This document shows positions 8,807-18,828 of a stretch of 64,000 nt of DNA, one piece after another. Both the position numbers and the translations under genes were made by a program. Numbering within the stretch: position 1 is the stretch's first letter; every line of letters begins with the position of its first letter. The stretch comes from Variovorax paradoxus. Its GTDB lineage: Bacteria; Pseudomonadota; Gammaproteobacteria; Burkholderiales; Burkholderiaceae_C. The notes beneath the pieces are model-generated. The model saw only the letters and a list, made by a program, of their open reading frames with translations. It was not told the origin of the DNA and made no database searches. The stretch is from NCBI RefSeq assembly GCF_902712855.1, contig NZ_LR743508.1, forward strand, positions 620,001 to 684,000. The letters run 5' to 3'.

Positions 8807-9790
8807 ATGACGCTGAATCGCCGTGCCTTCTCTTCGGCCGCCGTGGCCGGACTGGCCCTTCCGCTCGCCCGGGCCGGATGGGCGCAGGAGGCCTTTCCCA
8901 GCAAGCCGATCAAGATCGTCTGCCCCTTCGCGCCCGGCGGAGGTTCCGATTTCATCGCGCGCGTGGCCTCCAACGTGCTCAGCCAGCGGCTCGGCCAGTC
9001 GGTGGTGGTGGACAACCGCCCGGGTGCCGGCGGCACGCTCGGCACCGAGTACGCGCTGCACACGCCCGGCGACGGCTACACGCTGCTGCTGGTGGCCGGC
9101 AGCTACACGGTCAACCCCGCGCTCTACAAGCTGCGCTTCGACCCGGTCGCCGACATGACGCCTGTGATCCAGCTTTCGAAGGGTGCCTACGTGCTGTGCG
9201 TGAACCCCGCCAAGGTTTCTGCGAAGAACCTGCAGGAGCTGCTGGCCTATGCGCGGCAGAACCCCGGCAAGCTGACCTTCGCGTCGGCAGGCAACGGCAG
9301 CCACCTGCACATCACGAGCGAGTACCTGTTCGGCATGGCCAAGGTCAAGGCCACGCACGTGCCCTACCGCGGAACCGGCCCGGCGGTCACCGACCTAGTG
9401 GCAGGCAACGTGGACATGCTCATCGCGGGCACCGAGGCGCTGATGCCGCACGTGCAGTCGGGCCGGCTGCGCGCCTTCGCCGTGACCACGGCGCAGCGTC
9501 TGCAGGCCTACCCCGACATCCCCTCGATCGCAGAGGCGGGTGCGCTGCCCGCCTACGACGTGGTGGCATGGCACGGGCTGATCGCGCCCAAGGGCGTGCC
9601 GCCGGCGGTGCTCGCGAAGCTCAACGGCGCGCTCGATGCCGGACTGAAGGCACCCGAGCTGAACGCCAGGCTGGAACCGACCGGCGTGTCGGCGGCGGGC
9701 GGAACGCCCGAGCAGTTCGGCGCGCTGATCCGCACCGAGATTCCGCGCTATGCCCAGGTCGTGAAGGACAACGACATCCGCTCCGAATGA
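8807..9790 (+). CDS. Bug/TctC-family periplasmic binding protein inside the prp cluster
   Basis: The protein has 327 residues. A signal peptide with a twin-arginine-like start (MTLNRRAFSSAAVAGLALPLARAGWAQ) precedes the mature start EAFPSKPIKIVCPFAPGGGSD, a hallmark of Bug proteins. Later signatures are VDNRPGAGG, HTPGDGYTLLL, THVPYRGTGPAVTDLVAGNVDM and PHVQSGRLRAFAV. The ATG at 8807 has GGAGAC seven bases upstream. It lies between prpC and acnD on the same strand, so it may capture propionate-related acids such as methylcitrate, but this is inference from position only. TctAB-type membrane subunits are absent. Confidence 0.93.
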   Translation: MTLNRRAFSSAAVAGLALPLARAGWAQEAFPSKPIKIVCPFAPGGGSDFIARVASNVLSQRLGQSVVVDNRPGAGGTLGTEYALHTPGDGYTLLLVAGSYTVNPALYKLRFDPVADMTPVIQLSKGAYVLCVNPAKVSAKNLQELLAYARQNPGKLTFASAGNGSHLHITSEYLFGMAKVKATHVPYRGTGPAVTDLVAGNVDMLIAGTEALMPHVQSGRLRAFAVTTAQRLQAYPDIPSIAEAGALPAYDVVAWHGLIAPKGVPPAVLAKLNGALDAGLKAPELNARLEPTGVSAAGGTPEQFGALIRTEIPRYAQVVKDNDIRSE

Positions 9791-9864
9791 ACCGCTTCCG
9801 CTGCAGACGCGCCCGGCGCTTTGCGATGCGCCGGGCCTGCAGTTTCGCTTCCTGATCCGTCACG

Positions 9865-12489
<2,625 letters not shown>

Positions 12490-12516
12490 AGACAACCCAC
12501 ACCCCATCCCATCGCC

Positions 12517-13707
12517 ATGGCATCCGTTCCACAGATCAAGATTCCCGCCACCTACATGCGCGGCGGCACCAGCAAGGGCGTGTTCTTTCGCCTGCAGGAC
12601 CTGCCCGTGTCCGCACAGGTGCCGGGCAAGGCACGCGATGCGCTGCTGCTGCGCGTCATCGGCAGCCCCGACCCCTATGGCAAGCAGATCGACGGCATGG
12701 GCGCGGCCACGTCGAGCACCAGCAAGGCGGTGATCCTGTCGAAGAGCGACCGGCCCGGCCACGACGTCGACTACCTGTTCGGGCAGGTGTCGATCGACCA
12801 GCCTTTCGTGGACTGGAGCGGCAACTGCGGCAACCTGTCGGCGGCCGTCGGCCCGTTCGCGATTTCCAACGGGCTGGTCGATGCGGCCTGCGTGCCGCGC
12901 AACGGCGTGGCGGTGGTGCGCATCTGGCAGGCGAACATCGGCAAGACCATCGTCGCACACGTGCCCATGACCGATGGCGCGGTGCAGGAGACCGGTGACT
13001 TCGAGCTCGACGGCGTCACCTTCCCGGCCGCCGAGGTGCAGCTCGAATTCATGGACCCGGCCGCGGAGGAGGAAGGCGCGGGCGGGGCGATGTTTCCTAC
13101 CGGCAACCTGGTCGATACGCTCGACGTGCCCGGCGTCGATGCGCTGCAGGCGACGATGATCAACGCGGGCATTCCCACCATCTTCGTGAACGCGGAAGCC
13201 ATCGGCTGCACGGGCACCGAACTGCAGGACGCGATCAACGGCGACGCCGCGGCGCTCGCAAGGTTCGAGGCCATCCGCGCGCACGGCGCGGTGCGCATGG
13301 GCCTCATCGCGCATGTCGGCGAAGCGGCGGGCCGCCAACACACGCCGAAGGTGGCCTTCGTCGCGAAGCCCGCCGGCTACACCGCCTCGAGCGGCAAAGC
13401 GGTGAAGGCGACGGACGTCGACCTGCTGGTGCGCGCGCTGTCGATGGGCAAGCTGCACCACGCGATGATGGGCACTGCCGCAGTGGCCATCGGAACCGCG
13501 GCAGCCATCCCCGGCACGCTGGTGAGCCTCGCGGCCGGCGGCGGAGCGCGCGAGGCGGTGCGCTTCGGCCACCCGTCGGGCACCTTGCGCGTGGGCGCCC
13601 AGGCCACGCGCGAAGGCGACCAATGGCGCGTGACCAAGGCAGTGATGAGCCGCAGCGCCCGCGTGCTGATGGAAGGCTGGGTGCGCGTGCCCGGCGACGC
13701 GTTCTGA
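12517..13707 (+). CDS. prpF: 2-methylaconitate cis-trans isomerase PrpF
   Basis: The 396-residue protein belongs to the diaminopimelate-epimerase-like fold. The N-terminus KIPATYMRGGTSKGVFFR is the PrpF hallmark, and DWSGNCGNLSAAVGPFAI carries a catalytic-cysteine-type GNCGN motif. It isomerises trans-2-methylaconitate made by AcnD to the cis form used in the next step of the methylcitrate cycle. It begins 27 bases after acnD and should be on the same transcript. It is the last recognisable gene of the prp operon here. Confidence 0.95.
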   Translation: MASVPQIKIPATYMRGGTSKGVFFRLQDLPVSAQVPGKARDALLLRVIGSPDPYGKQIDGMGAATSSTSKAVILSKSDRPGHDVDYLFGQVSIDQPFVDWSGNCGNLSAAVGPFAISNGLVDAACVPRNGVAVVRIWQANIGKTIVAHVPMTDGAVQETGDFELDGVTFPAAEVQLEFMDPAAEEEGAGGAMFPTGNLVDTLDVPGVDALQATMINAGIPTIFVNAEAIGCTGTELQDAINGDAAALARFEAIRAHGAVRMGLIAHVGEAAGRQHTPKVAFVAKPAGYTASSGKAVKATDVDLLVRALSMGKLHHAMMGTAAVAIGTAAAIPGTLVSLAAGGGAREAVRFGHPSGTLRVGAQATREGDQWRVTKAVMSRSARVLMEGWVRVPGDAF

Positions 13708-13813
13708 CCCGGCCGTTCGCTAGGCACCTGCGACGGAACCATCGGCGACCGCGTGACGCGCACCGTCCATGCGGCCGGCGCGGACATGCAGCATCGCTAG
13801 ACTGGCGGCCCTC

Positions 13814-14410
13814 ATGCCGCAGCCGACCACCCCCATGCAGACCTTTCGCGACGTGTCCGCGGACGCCGGTGAGATCGCGCAGCGGCTGCGCGCGGGCGCG
13901 GTGGCGGCTTACCCGACCGAAGCAGTGATGGGACTGGGATGCGATCCCGCGAACGAAGCGGCGGTGACGCGCATCTGCGCGCTCAAGCAGCGATCGCTGG
14001 CGCAAGGGGTGCTGCTGATCGCCGCCGACTTCGCGCAGGTTGCGCCGTATGTCGACCTGGCCCGCGTGCCCTCGTCGGCACTCGACAAGGCGATGGCGAG
14101 CTGGCCCGGCCCCTTCACCTGGATATTTCCGGGCAGCGAACGGGTGCCTGCATGGATCTCGGGCCGGCATGAAGGCATCGCACTGCGCGTGACGGCGCAC
14201 GCGGATGCGGCGGCGCTGTGCCGCGCCTTCGGCGGCGCGCTGGTATCGACCAGCGCCAACCCGCACGGACAGCCACCTGCGCGCACGGCCGGCGAAGTGC
14301 TTTCCTACTTTCCTCAAGGCATCGACGTGCTGGTCGACGCGCCGCTGGGCGGGCTCGGAAAGCCGAGCGAGATCCGCGACGTGCTGACGGGCGAACTGGT
14401 GCGCGGCTAG
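13814..14410 (+). CDS. Sua5/YciO/YrdC-domain protein, L-threonylcarbamoyladenylate synthase-like
   Basis: The 198-residue product has the YrdC domain: AVAAYPTEAVMGLGCDP (KxR/PTE-type ATP loop), RICALKQRSLAQGVLLIAADF, WPGPFTWIFPGS and GGALVSTSANPHGQPPARTAGEV. Members make threonylcarbamoyl-AMP for the t6A tRNA modification (TsaC) or act as related translation factors. The start at 13814 gives MPQPTTPMQTF; 13835 is the next option and 13769 the longest. Its stop codon and that of the convergent recombinase share the same four bases CTAG (14407-14410). Because t6A synthesis is essential, a copy on a secondary replicon may be either a paralogue or a relocated gene. Confidence 0.87.
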   Translation: MPQPTTPMQTFRDVSADAGEIAQRLRAGAVAAYPTEAVMGLGCDPANEAAVTRICALKQRSLAQGVLLIAADFAQVAPYVDLARVPSSALDKAMASWPGPFTWIFPGSERVPAWISGRHEGIALRVTAHADAAALCRAFGGALVSTSANPHGQPPARTAGEVLSYFPQGIDVLVDAPLGGLGKPSEIRDVLTGELVRG

Positions 14411-16335
14411 GACGGCAGGTCCGCCGAGGGCGCCCAGAAGCGCTGCATCTCCATCAGGCCGGTGGGGGCCTGAGCATCCAGATAGCCGGCGGTCGTGCCG
14501 ACCGACACGTGGCCCAGGTTGTTCTGCACGACCTGGATCGGCACCGGTGCGCGCCCTGCCCCGCCCTGCAGCGCATGCACGCCGTGCGCGTGGCGCAGCC
14601 AGTGGATGCTGGCGCGCTGCAGGTTCTGCGCGTCGGTGCCCTCGAGCGTGCGCGCGGCCTGGGCCAGGAACAGCTTGATGGCGCTGTAAAAGCCGGAGGT
14701 CGACCACGGCCTGGGCGGCTCGGGTTTCAGGTCGAAGCGCGCCAGCACGTGGATGGCGCGGTTGCCGTCGGCACCGACTGCTTGCTCGAAGCCGTGGTGC
14801 GCCAGTTCTTCCTCGAGGTCCGCCACCAGTTCGTGCGGCACCGGCACCTCGCGCCGGCGCCCTGCCCGGCCGTGGACCGACAGCAACCAGCCGGCGGCAT
14901 CGCGTCCATCGGGCGTGCGAAAAACCACCCGCCGGAGATCGCCGCAGGTCGCACCGGTGATCTCTGCCAGCCGCAGCCCGGTCGCATAGACCCAGCGCAT
15001 GCCGCGGCGCAGCCGCCGGCCGGACTCGGTGGCTGAGTGCTTTGCCAGCAGGGTGTCGAGGTGCTGCCACTGCGCGAAGCTCAGCGTGCGATGCAGCCCG
15101 AGCGCGCGCGGTGCCGCTGCGGGCTCGTTCATTGCCGCGAACGGATTGCCCACCACATAGTTCTGGCGCACGAGAAAGGCAAAGAGGCTGCGCAGGATCG
15201 CCATCGCCTGGCGGACGGCGGTCGGTGCGAGCGGCCCTTCGAGCGGCCTCCACAGCGGCGACCAGCGCTGGTTGTGCCGCGGGCCGCACCAAGCCGCGGG
15301 CGGCCCGGCAAGGAACTGGCGGTACGCGGCAGCGTCCGCGACCGACAGCGACGACAGCGCCGTCTTGCGCTCGAGCACGGTCCACAGAAGCAGGCGTTCG
15401 GCCTCCTTGCGGTAGGAGCGCTGCGTGGGCGAGAGTTCGGCGGACGAGTCGTGCGGGCGCTTGGCCTCGAGCCACGCGCCGATGGCCTCGAGGTCGGTCG
15501 CTGCAGGCAGCAGGCATGTGTCCTGCGGGGCGCGGAAGCGTCCGCTGCGTCCATCAAGATCGGGCGGCACCACGAACTTCTCGAGCGGCAACAGCGCGGT
15601 GGCGGCGGGCACCACGGCAGCCAGGTCCACCGGACTCACCTGCCGGCGACGGCGGGTCGCGTGCATGCCGACGCGCAGGCCGAGCGGTGCTTCGTTGGCG
15701 CGCAGCCAGTCGAGGATGCGCGCTGCCTTGCGTTCGCCGATGCCGGGCACACGGACCCACCAGCGCGCCCCGTTCAAGTTGATGGCACCGACCAGCGCGA
15801 CCAGCGTCGGCAGTTCGGCGCGCTCCAGCCGCGCGGCCAGCGCCGGGTTGAGCCACGCCGAGACGCCGTCGCCGGGGCGCGGGTCTTGCGCTGCGAGGCC
15901 TTCGAGCCAGCGCAGCGCGTCGAGCTGGCGCTCGACCACGCGGGTGCGCCGCGACGCCCGGGCGGTGCCGCCGGCCTGGCTCCCGGCCGCGGGAAAGGCC
16001 GCTTCATAAGCCTCGATCTGCTCGGCTTCGGAGAAATCCTCGAGGCCCTGGGCCTGCGCGAAATCGCCCAGGCTCGGCAGCGGGGTCGCCTTGGAGAACT
16101 GGTCGGGATCGAGCAGGATCAGCCGCGCCGTGCCCGGCCGCTGCTCGCGTCGGGCGGCCGCAGCGAACTCGTCGCGGATCCACGCGATGGTGCGGCGCAC
16201 CACCCGCAGGTCGGTGTGCTCGCCTTCGAGCCGAAGGTAGCGGTCCCAGCTGGTGCGTTCGTCGATGCCCTGCGCCAATGCCCGCATGAACGCGAAGTGA
16301 CCGCGATGAAGCTTGCGGGACTGGAGCGATGTCAT
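14407..16335 (-). CDS. Tyrosine site-specific recombinase (phage integrase family, DUF3701-type N-terminus)
   Basis: The 642-residue protein starts MTSLQSRKLHRGHFAFMRALAQG. The N-terminal third (to about residue 200, with DFAQAQGLEDFSEAEQIEAYEAAF) resembles the DUF3701 module found in front of some integrases. A core-binding SAM-like segment follows. The catalytic domain shows Arg in ATGLRLAEITGATCGDL, HWLRHAHG (HxxR), LGHVSVGTTAGYLD (His and a candidate nucleophilic Tyr). It is too large for XerC or XerD. Placed next to parAB and rep, it may resolve replicon multimers, or it may mark an integration event. It lies 28 bases after the small gene upstream and ends convergently against the YrdC gene. 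Confidence 0.85.
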   Translation of the reverse strand: MTSLQSRKLHRGHFAFMRALAQGIDERTSWDRYLRLEGEHTDLRVVRRTIAWIRDEFAAAARREQRPGTARLILLDPDQFSKATPLPSLGDFAQAQGLEDFSEAEQIEAYEAAFPAAGSQAGGTARASRRTRVVERQLDALRWLEGLAAQDPRPGDGVSAWLNPALAARLERAELPTLVALVGAINLNGARWWVRVPGIGERKAARILDWLRANEAPLGLRVGMHATRRRRQVSPVDLAAVVPAATALLPLEKFVVPPDLDGRSGRFRAPQDTCLLPAATDLEAIGAWLEAKRPHDSSAELSPTQRSYRKEAERLLLWTVLERKTALSSLSVADAAAYRQFLAGPPAAWCGPRHNQRWSPLWRPLEGPLAPTAVRQAMAILRSLFAFLVRQNYVVGNPFAAMNEPAAAPRALGLHRTLSFAQWQHLDTLLAKHSATESGRRLRRGMRWVYATGLRLAEITGATCGDLRRVVFRTPDGRDAAGWLLSVHGRAGRRREVPVPHELVADLEEELAHHGFEQAVGADGNRAIHVLARFDLKPEPPRPWSTSGFYSAIKLFLAQAARTLEGTDAQNLQRASIHWLRHAHGVHALQGGAGRAPVPIQVVQNNLGHVSVGTTAGYLDAQAPTGLMEMQRFWAPSADLPS

Positions 16336-16363
16336 TGGCTTCGGGCTCTGCGGCTGGGAGAGG

Positions 16364-16597
16364 CTATTGCCAGAACTTCCACCAGGGACGCTCAGCGGCG
16401 GGCTCGGCCGGGGGCACCGTTTCCTCAAGGGCCGCGGCTTGGCGGGAGCGGCGGCGTACTTCGACCTCGAGTGCATGCGCGGTGCCGTAGGCCTCCTTCT
16501 CGCCGCGCTGCGCGTAAGCCCGCCACTCCTGCGCAAGTTTCACGAGGGTCTCGTCATCGATGTGGGCAAAGGGGGATGACGTGCCGTCTGAACTCAT
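16364..16597 (-). CDS. Small conserved-looking protein upstream of the recombinase
   Basis: This 77-residue reading frame (MSSDGTSSPFAHIDDETLVKLAQEWRAYAQ...) is acidic and helical, with a basic stretch in the middle (VEVRRRSRQAA) and a C-terminus ending in PWWKFWQ. There is no signal peptide or clear membrane segment. It ends 28 bases before the recombinase start and runs the same way, suggesting a two-gene operon. The composition looks like a real gene rather than a shadow frame. I do not recognise the family. A role as recombinase partner or directionality factor is conceivable but unsupported. Confidence 0.65.
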   Translation of the reverse strand: MSSDGTSSPFAHIDDETLVKLAQEWRAYAQRGEKEAYGTAHALEVEVRRRSRQAAALEETVPPAEPAAERPWWKFWQ

Positions 16598-16639
16598 GGG
16601 TGCCTGGGTCTGGGATTGGATGGAGAGCGCTCATTCTAT

Positions 16640-16667
16640 TTCGATGATTAGCGGAATAATCATTCAT
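16640..16667. other. Candidate recombinase crossover (dif-like) site
   Basis: Two 11-bp arms, TTCGATGATTA and TAATCATTCAT, flank a 6-bp spacer GCGGAA; the inner 7 bp of each arm are perfect inverted repeats. This 11-6-11 geometry is that of sites used by Xer-type tyrosine recombinases. It lies 43 bases upstream of the small gene that precedes the recombinase. The arms do not closely match the chromosomal dif consensus. An equally simple reading is an operator for that small operon. Confidence 0.3.
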
Positions 16668-17196
16668 GCAATTCTTGGTTGCATTTCTAGAGTCTACAAC
16701 GCGAGCTCAACTTAACTCGTTGATTTGATTGGCATTATCTGGACGATGAAGCTAAGCGAGGTGTGCAGATGTTTCGTTGCACACGGACATTTGGGGGCCA
16801 TACCGGGGCACTCGGCTCCACCAGCCGTCAGATGGGGTGAACTTTTGTGGTGCTTTCGAGGTTGAGTTTGCAAGTGCTTGTCAGCGGCCAACAAGTCCCT
16901 GAAGCCTGCGCTCACTTTCGTCGAGCGGATGCGGAATGTGATGACATCGCAGGAGACGGCAACCGGCGCCCTCACCGGCTTCGGATACCTTATTGCGATG
17001 CCCCGGCGGGCAACATCACTGGCGCTTCGACGTGGCCCCATGACACGTCATGTTGCAGTTGACTGTGAAGGTGGTCGACCGCCTTTGAGCAGCCGGATCA
17101 TTTGCCTTCGGTTCCCGGAGAAGGCTGCCATCCAAGGTTGGCTGGCTTGCGATCACCAATGTGGAGCAAAGACGTATCGAGGATGCCCTTGGGGGG

Positions 17197-17237
17197 AACA
17201 TCAAATCCCAATGGTTCTCACATTTGGGTCTGATGTC
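17197..17237. repeat. Inverted pair of iteron-like sequences downstream of parB
   Basis: On the plus strand ACATCAAATCCCAATG (17198-17213) and CATTTGGGTCTGATGT (17221-17236) form a 16-bp stem with 13 matching positions and a 7-base loop. Each arm also resembles the iterons near rep (CACATSRRAYCCCAT), and the loop creates GTTCTCACATT at 17214-17224, found inverted at 20155-20165. The pair starts 17 bases past the parB stop, so it could act as a terminator, as an extra Rep-binding site, or both. Confidence 0.55.
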
Positions 17238-17253
17238 CCCGCAGAAGGCGGTG

Positions 17254-18384
17254 TCAGCTCACGCTACGCGCCCGGCGCAAAGCGTCGGTGATCGCCGATT
17301 CCAACGAGTCCAACGGAGCGCTGATTGCCGCTCCCGGTGTCAAGGTGATGGTGACCTCGCCGGCCTTCGAGCGCACCAACGTCCCGAACTTCTGGCCATC
17401 GAACTGGACCTCGACCCTCTCGCTGCGCTCGAAGCCTGGAGCAGAGTCCAGCAGGCGCGACAACACCAGTGCCGGCGACAAGGTCTGGCCCCGCAGCTTT
17501 TCCACCCGCTTCAGGAGAGCCCGACGATCGAGCGCCATGGCGGCATTGATCTGCTCGGCGTGGCGGAAGCTGATTTCCAAAGGAGAGCGGAAGCACTCGA
17601 CCACGGCCGACGGCAGTTGCGCCACCATCAGTGCCTTGCGCACCCAGGTGTGGCTGACGCCCAGTCCTTCGGCAAGCTGGCGCTGCGTGGGGAACAGTTG
17701 CTCTTCCAGCGCTCGCTGGTACATCACGCCTTGCTCGTACGGCGACAGATCGGCGCGTTCGCGGTTTTCCCGGTCCATGGCCGCGAACAATGCGGCGTCG
17801 CCGAGGTCGTCCGTCCAGATCGATGCCAGTACGGGAATGCCCAGCTCCAGCGTGGCGCGATGCCGGCGATGCCCGAAGACGAGTTCGAACTGCCCCGGCT
17901 CATCCTTGAGAGGACGCACCAGGATCGGTTGCACATTGCCGCCCGCATGTTCGATGTCTGCCTTGAGGCCTGCAAACTCGCTGGTCTTGAATGCCGTTTC
18001 GTGACGGTTCGCCCAGCGGCTTGGCCGGATCGTGGCGGGATCCATCTTGCGGGTGGGCAGCGAACCTTCGTACTGGCGCAGCTTTTCCCGCAGTGCAGCC
18101 ATCTCGCCCTCGACCTGCTGGATCTGGCCGCGGAATGCGAGCATCTGGCCTGGCCCTGTGCGCGGAACGTGGCTGCCGCCGACGGCTGGTGGAAACCGGG
18201 TTTCCAATCCAGTGCCGGCGCCAGTGTTGGTGCTGGCGACGCCTGCACCGGCCTGTGCTGCCGCGTGCGGTGCCGGTTCTTCCGGAGGCGCTGCTTTCGG
18301 CAGATCGACGACAGGTTGGGCGGCGGCCTGCGGAAGCGACAGGTTGGCAGTGAGCGCTTCGAGGCGCTTGCGGGTACTAGACAT
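17254..18384 (-). CDS. parB: Chromosome/plasmid partition protein ParB
   Basis: The 376-residue CTPase-type ParB starts MSSTRKRLEALTANLSLP with AAGGAG upstream. An Ala/Pro-rich linker with a coiled-coil stretch (QIQQVEGEMAALREKLRQYE) precedes the ParB/Srx domain, which carries the arginine patch FGHRRHRATLEL and ENRERADLSPYEQG. The helix-turn-helix for parS recognition is TQRQLAEGLGVSHTWVRKALMVAQLP. The C-terminal part should dimerise. It loads on parS and spreads or slides, and works with ParA to segregate the replicon. One candidate parS lies inside the gene (18190-18206) and another 20 bases upstream of the start, suggesting autoregulation. Confidence 0.95.
   Translation of the reverse strand: MSSTRKRLEALTANLSLPQAAAQPVVDLPKAAPPEEPAPHAAAQAGAGVASTNTGAGTGLETRFPPAVGGSHVPRTGPGQMLAFRGQIQQVEGEMAALREKLRQYEGSLPTRKMDPATIRPSRWANRHETAFKTSEFAGLKADIEHAGGNVQPILVRPLKDEPGQFELVFGHRRHRATLELGIPVLASIWTDDLGDAALFAAMDRENRERADLSPYEQGVMYQRALEEQLFPTQRQLAEGLGVSHTWVRKALMVAQLPSAVVECFRSPLEISFRHAEQINAAMALDRRALLKRVEKLRGQTLSPALVLSRLLDSAPGFERSERVEVQFDGQKFGTLVRSKAGEVTITLTPGAAISAPLDSLESAITDALRRARSVS
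18190..18206. promoter_or_regulatory. parS-like palindrome 1 (inside parB)
   Basis: TGGAAACCGGGTTTCCA is a 17-bp palindrome with 8-bp arms around one central base. It lies in the 5' third of parB, where it encodes part of a low-complexity linker (GLETRFPP), so the protein tolerates its presence. Confidence 0.75.
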
Positions 18385-18403
18385 GGTGCGGACTCCTTGG
18401 GCG

Positions 18404-18420
18404 TGGAAACCAGGTTTCCA
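18404..18420. promoter_or_regulatory. parS-like palindrome 2 (parB leader)
   Basis: TGGAAACCAGGTTTCCA is the same palindrome, centred 28 bases before the parB start codon. ParB or ParA binding here could repress parB while also nucleating the partition complex. Confidence 0.8.
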
Positions 18421-18597
18421 TAGACGGGGGTCGCGATGCCCCGATCGACGACGACGGCTGCTGCGTCGGTCGCGGTTCGGACGGCACATGGCGACGCCCG
18501 ATCGTAGGAATGCATTCTGCAGCCGAGCCGTTCCAGTGAATTGACTCGTGACAGGCACGCGCCTGTTCAGCATGAAATCTGACGCGCGGCGCGCGCA

Positions 18598-18616
18598 GTG
18601 GAAACCTGGTTTCCAC
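18598..18616. promoter_or_regulatory. parS-like palindrome 3
   Basis: GTGGAAACCTGGTTTCCAC is a 19-bp palindrome with 9-bp perfect arms and one central base, in the non-coding stretch between parA and parB. Confidence 0.8.
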
Positions 18617-18741
18617 GATGCCGCGCCCAGACCAGAGTGCCTTGCGCACGCTCATATATATATACACGCCAGGCAACGTACCAGCGCGGCCAGATGCTCC
18701 CGCGATCTCCGACCCGCCTGCTGGCGGTGACTGCTCGCCAC

Positions 18742-18760
18742 GTGGAAACCAGGTTTCCAC
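18742..18760. promoter_or_regulatory. parS-like palindrome 4
   Basis: GTGGAAACCAGGTTTCCAC is a 19-bp palindrome identical to copy 3 except for the central base, 68 bases beyond the parA stop. Confidence 0.8.
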
Positions 18761-18828
18761 ACCGGCAGACGCAGCCCCGCCTTCTATCCGCGTCGACGGA
18801 ATTCGATTCAGGCTGAAAGCCGTTCCCA

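Larger units (their letters stand above)
16598..17253. other. Gene-poor, AT-richer gap between recombinase operon and parB
   Basis: No convincing gene is seen. The left part (about 16620-16760) is clearly more AT-rich than the rest and carries two adjacent inverted repeats: ATGATTA-6-TAATCAT at 16644-16663 and ATGCAA-7-TTGCAT at 16666-16684. The middle (16760-17190) contains weak short frames with no recognisable domain and may be decayed mobile DNA. The right end holds the iteron-like hairpin described separately. Confidence 0.5.
18385..18828. other. parA-parB intergenic partition region
   Basis: These 444 bases separate parA and parB and contain three parS-like palindromes (18404, 18598 and 18742). 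Between the last two is an alternating tract ATATATATATA at 18654-18664, an easily melted element that could serve as a promoter for parB or as a spacer. Short open frames exist on both strands but simply translate the palindromes (VETWFP, VETRFP) and show no family resemblance, so I do not call a gene. Confidence 0.7.

Noticed and set aside
16712..17291. Open frames on both strands that might be transposase remnants
   Set aside because: No DDE, IstA or IstB motif and no terminal repeats could be recognised, so an insertion sequence cannot be claimed.
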